From contig JASHQO010000472.1 in assembly GCA_030039105.1 (NCBI GenBank), positions 1 to 12,923 of the forward strand: a stretch of DNA of 12,923 bases, written 5' to 3'. The notes below the pieces were generated by a model that saw only the letters and a list, made by a program, of their open reading frames with translations, was not told where the DNA came from and searched no databases. Shown here piece by piece: positions 9,945 to 12,923 of the stretch (positions are counted from its first letter, which is position 1; each line of letters opens with the position of its first letter). The DNA is from Xanthobacteraceae bacterium (GTDB lineage Bacteria > Pseudomonadota > Alphaproteobacteria > Rhizobiales > Xanthobacteraceae). A program made the position numbers and the translations under genes.

Positions 9945-10385
9945 GTGTCGATACTGACATCGGAACAACAAGACGCCGCGCGCGACCTGGATGGATTTGC
10001 GCTGTTTCGCGAGCTGACGCTTCAGGTCACCAATCTGGAGCACAGCCTGGGCTCATTTGACTTCGCCACGCCGGATGTCCCCGCCGTCAGCCTGCGCGAC
10101 ATGATCCGGGGCATTGCGGTCGCGGCCGAGCAGATCGAGTTGGCGATCTGGTCGGACGACACGCGCGCCTGGGCGCTGGCCGATACGATCCGGATGCGGG
10201 CGACGAAGCTGTGGGACGAATGGAGCCCGGCAGACGGCGAGACCTGCCTGTGGCTGGCCTTGGAGCGCGCCGTTCCGATCACGCGGCAGCTTCGCGCCAT
10301 CGCACGATTGTGCGAATTGCTTCACGTCGAGATGAGCACGCTGCGCGATGCCGGCGGGATGCCTTCAGCGCTTCGCGCGCTATGA
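9945..10385 (+). CDS. Hypothetical protein, 146 residues
   Basis: I do not recognise this protein. It starts with GTG at 9945, with GGAGGG about 8 nt upstream, which makes a real gene likely. The product is a soluble, mostly helical-looking protein with no signal peptide or membrane segment. Recognisable stretches include LTLQVTNLEHSLGSFDF (24-40), a Trp-containing acidic segment IELAIWSDDTRAWALAD (64-80) and WDEWSPADGETCLWLALERA (90-109). It has one cysteine in that last segment and another near residue 123. No catalytic motif is evident. It lies between tRNA-Trp and tRNA-Gly, both on the other strand. Confidence 0.65.
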   Translation: MSILTSEQQDAARDLDGFALFRELTLQVTNLEHSLGSFDFATPDVPAVSLRDMIRGIAVAAEQIELAIWSDDTRAWALADTIRMRATKLWDEWSPADGETCLWLALERAVPITRQLRAIARLCELLHVEMSTLRDAGGMPSALRAL

Positions 10386-10416
10386 CCTCCGGCGCGCCGC
10401 CAAGGAGCGTGAGCAT

Positions 10417-10490
10417 TGGAGCGGGTGAAGGGAATCGAACCCTCGTCATAAGCTTGGAAGGCTTCTGCTCTACCATTGAGCTACACCCGC
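10417..10490 (-). tRNA. tRNA-Gly (anticodon TCC)
   Basis: The minus strand gives a 74-nt tRNA with encoded CCA. The acceptor arms are GCGGGTG and CACCCGC, with U as discriminator. The D-arm is TAGCTCAATGGTAGAGC, the anticodon region GCCTTCCAAGC shows TCC, and the T-arm has GGTTCGATTCC. Its 5' side borders the AT-richer accessory region to the right. Confidence 0.97.
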
Positions 10491-10522
10491 AATTTCAATG
10501 ACTTAGCTAGTGCCTACGGCCT

Positions 10523-10573
10523 CTTTTTCCTGCTTTTTTCCTGCTTGCCCTACGTCCAAAATGCGCAGGAAAA
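10523..10573. repeat. Short T-rich tandem repeat with an inverted partner
   Basis: An 11-bp unit (c/t)tttttcctgc occurs twice, at 10523-10533 and 10534-10544. ttttcctgc (10536-10544) is then matched by its exact complement gcaggaaaa at 10565-10573, across a 20-nt loop. It lies 33 bp beyond the 5' end of tRNA-Gly. No gene is seen in the 10491-10722 gap. Confidence 0.6.
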
Positions 10574-10662
10574 TCAATCGTCGAGTCGTATATTAATCAC
10601 AGCGGCGAGCCACGCCACTGGTGACCATGCTCGATCTATCCGAAGCGCAAAATGATAAGGCT

Positions 10663-10701
10663 AAAAACCGCGCACCCCTGTGACGCGGAGACCCCGTCAC
10701 A
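10663..10701 (-). terminator. Possible terminator of the 202-residue gene
   Basis: On the minus strand TGTGACG and CGTCACA (10701-10695 and 10685-10679) form a 7-bp stem with a 9-nt loop, beginning 21 bp after the stop codon. A run of five T follows at 10667-10663. The gap between stem and T-run is about 11 nt, longer than in a strong intrinsic terminator. Confidence 0.35.
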
Positions 10702-10722
10702 ATCCCTTCCTCGCGGCGAACA

Positions 10723-11331
10723 TCACTGTGCCCTTGCATTACGTTGCCGTTCGGCCTCAGTGATTTCCATCATAAGCTTCGCGTTTTCCATTTGCCCCTG
10801 ATCTTCTGACAATTCTTTGCGATCAATTCTCTCGGCGATTTCTAGGCGTTTAGCCGCGAGCCTACGGATCAAATCCATATATCTATAATGTGCAGAACTG
10901 AATGCCTGTATCAGGCGAGGATTTGAACACTGAACCGAAGCAGCGAACGTTGGCAGTTCACCGCTCACGCGTTTGGCTTTGCATTCGTCAATCGCCTGTT
11001 GCGCCTCTCTGAGCGTCTGGCTGGAAATCGCTTGAGTTGTTTGGGTTGATACCGGCGGTGGTGTTTGCTGAATTACAGGCTGCGGTGTCGTCGACAATAA
11101 TACTGGCTTTTGTCCCAACAAAAGCTCGACACACCGACCCGGCGAGAGTGGGCCGTATTGAGCGGCGATATCCATGTCTACGAGACTGTCGGGAAGAATT
11201 GCGGCCAAACCATCACGTTGCCTCACAGTTTCGCGAAGCATGCTGCATGGCGACAGCGTGCCGGAATATGAATAGACAGCAGCAGCAACGAGGATACCCA
11301 AGGTTACGGCAATTGCCCCAATGGTCCGCAT
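10723..11331 (-). CDS. Hypothetical membrane-anchored protein, 202 residues
   Basis: No function is recognised. The N-terminus MRTIGAIAVTLGILVAAAVY is a signal anchor or uncleaved signal peptide, so most of the protein should be periplasmic. After a Cys-containing segment LSPCSMLRETVRQRDG (26-41) comes AAQYGPLSPGRCVELLL (56-72). Next is a Pro/Thr/Gln-rich linker (about 80-105), then a charged C-terminal domain with AIDECKAKRVSGELPTFAAS (113-132) and helices. The segments look like those of uncharacterised proteins I recall from Bradyrhizobium-like bacteria. I chose the ATG at 11331, with GGAGGG 7 nt upstream, over an earlier in-frame ATG at 11364. It diverges from a prophage fragment to the right. 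Confidence 0.7.
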   Translation of the reverse strand: MRTIGAIAVTLGILVAAAVYSYSGTLSPCSMLRETVRQRDGLAAILPDSLVDMDIAAQYGPLSPGRCVELLLGQKPVLLSTTPQPVIQQTPPPVSTQTTQAISSQTLREAQQAIDECKAKRVSGELPTFAASVQCSNPRLIQAFSSAHYRYMDLIRRLAAKRLEIAERIDRKELSEDQGQMENAKLMMEITEAERQRNARAQ

Positions 11332-11354
11332 GGCACGGCCCTCCCCGTACACGT

Positions 11355-11383
11355 AATTCAGCACTCGCGAAAGTGGCGGTCAA
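11355..11383 (-). promoter_or_regulatory. Candidate promoter for the 202-residue gene
   Basis: TTGACC (11383-11378) and TGAATT (11360-11355) are 17 bp apart on the minus strand, placing a start about 17 nt before the ATG. The -35 box is good, the -10 box poor. Confidence 0.3.
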
Positions 11384-11432
11384 CGGCTCTACGTACTGAC
11401 GTTCACGCTTCCAGACCTTGTAGATAAATTAG

Positions 11433-12218
11433 CGCGCATGCGCGGCCGGCGGCCTCCTCGAAGGCGCTTGGTACGCAGCATCGGATCACTTCATCTTGGA
11501 CGACATTCCAGCGCAGTGCATCCCGCCGGGCTATACGATCATTCGCGGCTTCGATTGGGGCGAGGCGTCGCCTAGCGGAATGCTGTGGGCTGCGATCAGC
11601 GACGGCACGCAAATCACCCTGCCCGATGGCAAGCGCATCTCAACGATCCGGGGTGACTTCATCATCTTCTCCGAACTGTATACGTGTCAGCCCGGAATGT
11701 TGAACACCGGCACCGGAGCGACCATCCACGAAATCAAGCTCGAAGCAATCGAGAACGAGATTAGGCTCGGGCTGCGGTATCAGGATGTCAACGGCAAGTG
11801 GATCGTAGTCCCCCGTCGCGGCGTCGCTGACGATGCGATCTTTGTGCCGCAATCGAACCGTGGCGATGCAGCCGAGAGCCAAGCCGACGAGTTTGTCAAA
11901 GCGGTGAAGTTCAACGGTGTCCTGCATCGCGGCTTCACCTTCGAGGAGGCCGACAAGTCTCCGGGATCACGGCGTCGTGGGTGGGCGATGATCCGCAGCC
12001 GCATGATGGCTACGATCCCGCCGCGTGAACGGCCGGGACTGTTCATCACCCGCGCCTGTCCCGAGCTTCTGCGCACGCTGCAAAGCCTGCCGCGTGATCC
12101 AAAGAAGCCGGAGGACTGCCCGGCTCGGGCAGAAGATCACTTGCCAGATGTTACGCGGTACATTTTGGGCAAGAGCTTCGAGCCGCATATCTCGACATCG
12201 AGACGGCAAATCTTTTAA
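11433..12218 (+). pseudogene. Phage terminase large subunit remnant, nuclease domain only
   Basis: Terminase large subunits pump phage DNA into capsids and cut it. This frame keeps only the C-terminal RNase H-like nuclease half. Counting from a TTG at 11496, the motifs are RGFDWGEASP (17-26, first catalytic Asp), GVADDAIFVPQSNRG (109-123, second), GLFITRACPELLRTLQSLPR (181-200) and AEDHLPDVTRYIL (212-224, third). Family resemblance extends upstream of the TTG as GGLLEGAWYAASDHF, matching the usual L-L-x-G-x-W segment, but the frame ends at a TAG (11430-11432). The ATPase half of about 250-300 residues is absent: a gene on the other strand occupies that space. All three nuclease acidic residues are kept, so the break is recent or the piece is still translated. 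I judge it a prophage relic. Confidence 0.82.
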
Positions 12219-12234
12219 TGGAGGAGTGCCCAAA

Positions 12235-12252
12235 ATGCGTGCGCAGCGATGA
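12235..12252 (+). CDS. Five-codon upstream reading frame (MRAQR)
   Basis: An ATG at 12235 has a strong GGAGGAG 8 nt upstream but reads only MRAQR before a TGA. That TGA overlaps the ATG of the next frame as ATGA (12249-12252). It may couple translation of the following gene, or it may be the true start of that gene broken by a one-base difference or sequencing error. The sequence alone cannot decide. Confidence 0.35.
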   Translation: MRAQR

Positions 12253-12923
12253 TCCGCGATGCATACGACCGAGCGGCCAAAATCATTGCCACAAGAGGGC
12301 AAAGCCCCGAGGACTTTGTAGTTGCTCAAGAAGTCGAACGCCTGCGTTTGGCATGGCGACCATCGCGCGTTCGCGTTGTGATGCTGGCTGAGTCCCATGT
12401 GTGGACTTCTGAGTCTCAAACAAAGAGCCGGGTCCAGCAACCAGATGGCATCGAAACTGGTTTCGCCCGTTTCGTTTACTGCCTCGGCTACGGGGAACCA
12501 AGCTTAGTGGTTCCTAGTGTCTCGCCAAACCACGGGACATGGCAATATTGGAGGCTATTTCATGATGCGGTACGCGGGCCAGACGCCCCACTTACCGAAA
12601 TTAGGCAACGAAATCCAACGACGCGCATTCTTGCAAAATTCCAACTATTAAAGGAACTAAAGCTCGCTGGCATCTGGCTGGTCGATGCCTCCATTATTGC
12701 TCTCTATCCGAGGCTGGTTAGCGGGAACGATTACAAAAACATCCTGCAAGCCTGCTGGCAAGCCCACGTCGCCAATGTGATCGCTGGCTGTTCTCCATCG
12801 GCTGTGTTGATCGTTGGGAAAGGGGTTAAGGAAGCTGTTGGAGAGTTGGTCAAACAAGCTATGCCTCAAGCCGAAATAGCCGTTATCAAACAACCCAATG
12901 CCCACATGACCCGCGATGAAATT
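12249..12923 (+). CDS. Uracil-DNA glycosylase superfamily-like protein, partial
   Basis: This open frame of 225 codons runs off the window. It reads MIRDAYDRAAKIIATRGQSP at the start. Its segment order resembles the uracil-DNA glycosylase superfamily: a hydrophobic strand and loop VRVVMLAESHVWTS (41-54) where the first active-site motif would be, ARFVYCLGYGEP (73-84), a strand GIWLVDASIIALYP (141-154), then helix plus strand HVANVIAGCSPSAVLIVGKG (173-192) like the family's 'k-P-k-l-I-v-x-L-G' segment. IKQPNAHM (213-220) stands where an H-P-S type motif is expected. None of the motifs is canonical, so assignment is tentative and activity uncertain. The start ATG lacks its own Shine-Dalgarno and may depend on the MRAQR frame. 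Its codons are less GC-rich than those of the ribosomal genes, consistent with transfer. Confidence 0.5.
   Translation, partial: MIRDAYDRAAKIIATRGQSPEDFVVAQEVERLRLAWRPSRVRVVMLAESHVWTSESQTKSRVQQPDGIETGFARFVYCLGYGEPSLVVPSVSPNHGTWQYWRLFHDAVRGPDAPLTEIRQRNPTTRILAKFQLLKELKLAGIWLVDASIIALYPRLVSGNDYKNILQACWQAHVANVIAGCSPSAVLIVGKGVKEAVGELVKQAMPQAEIAVIKQPNAHMTRDEI

Noticed and set aside
11967..12440. A 157-codon minus-strand frame over the terminase end
   Set aside because: It runs antisense to the terminase nuclease motifs and the glycosylase-like start, with no family signal.

Overview
This is a GC-rich chromosomal segment of an alphaproteobacterium, most likely a member of the Hyphomicrobiales (Rhizobiales) close to Bradyrhizobium, Rhodopseudomonas or Xanthobacteraceae. 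That placement rests on the wording of the ribosomal and RNA polymerase proteins, the GC-rich codon use, and a palindromic intergenic repeat of the kind common in that group. It is an inference; no search was run.

About 1-9620 is the transcription/translation core cluster, read on the minus strand. From right to left it holds tRNA-Trp, secE, nusG, rplK, rplA, rplJ, rplL and rpoB. rpoB runs off the left edge and lacks only a short C-terminal tail. Gene order, the four-base overlap of rplK and rplA, and the Shine-Dalgarno sequences are all as expected. The exception is between rplA and rplJ. Here a complete 403-residue MetE-type (cobalamin-independent methionine synthase family) gene lies on the plus strand, head-to-head with rplJ and tail-to-tail with rplA. 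It splits the usual operon, so rplJ-rplL-rpoB needs its own promoter. A good minus-strand candidate (TTGGCA, 17 bp, TAAATA) sits in the divergent gap, followed by a leader of over 400 nt rich in perfect hairpins.

The gaps inside the cluster are structured. Between nusG and rplK, heptamer arrays on opposite strands form a 22-bp perfect inverted repeat that abuts the nusG stop codon. Between rplL and rpoB, a 20-bp tandem duplication overlaps competing hairpins. A palindromic element separates the convergent MetE-like and rplA genes.

From 9621 to 10490 a 146-residue protein of unknown function lies between tRNA-Trp and tRNA-Gly, where a tuf gene is found in E. coli and, as I recall, in many related bacteria.

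From about 10500 rightwards the sequence looks accessory, with lower GC, more AT-rich spacers and unrelated genes. It contains a membrane-anchored hypothetical protein (minus strand), the C-terminal nuclease half of a phage terminase large subunit with no ATPase half (a prophage relic), and the start of a protein with features of the uracil-DNA glycosylase superfamily, which runs off the right edge. Nothing here shows a complete new defence or mobile system. The most interesting points are the split ribosomal operon with its divergent promoter region, the heptamer inverted repeat, and the glycosylase-like gene with its five-codon upstream reading frame.
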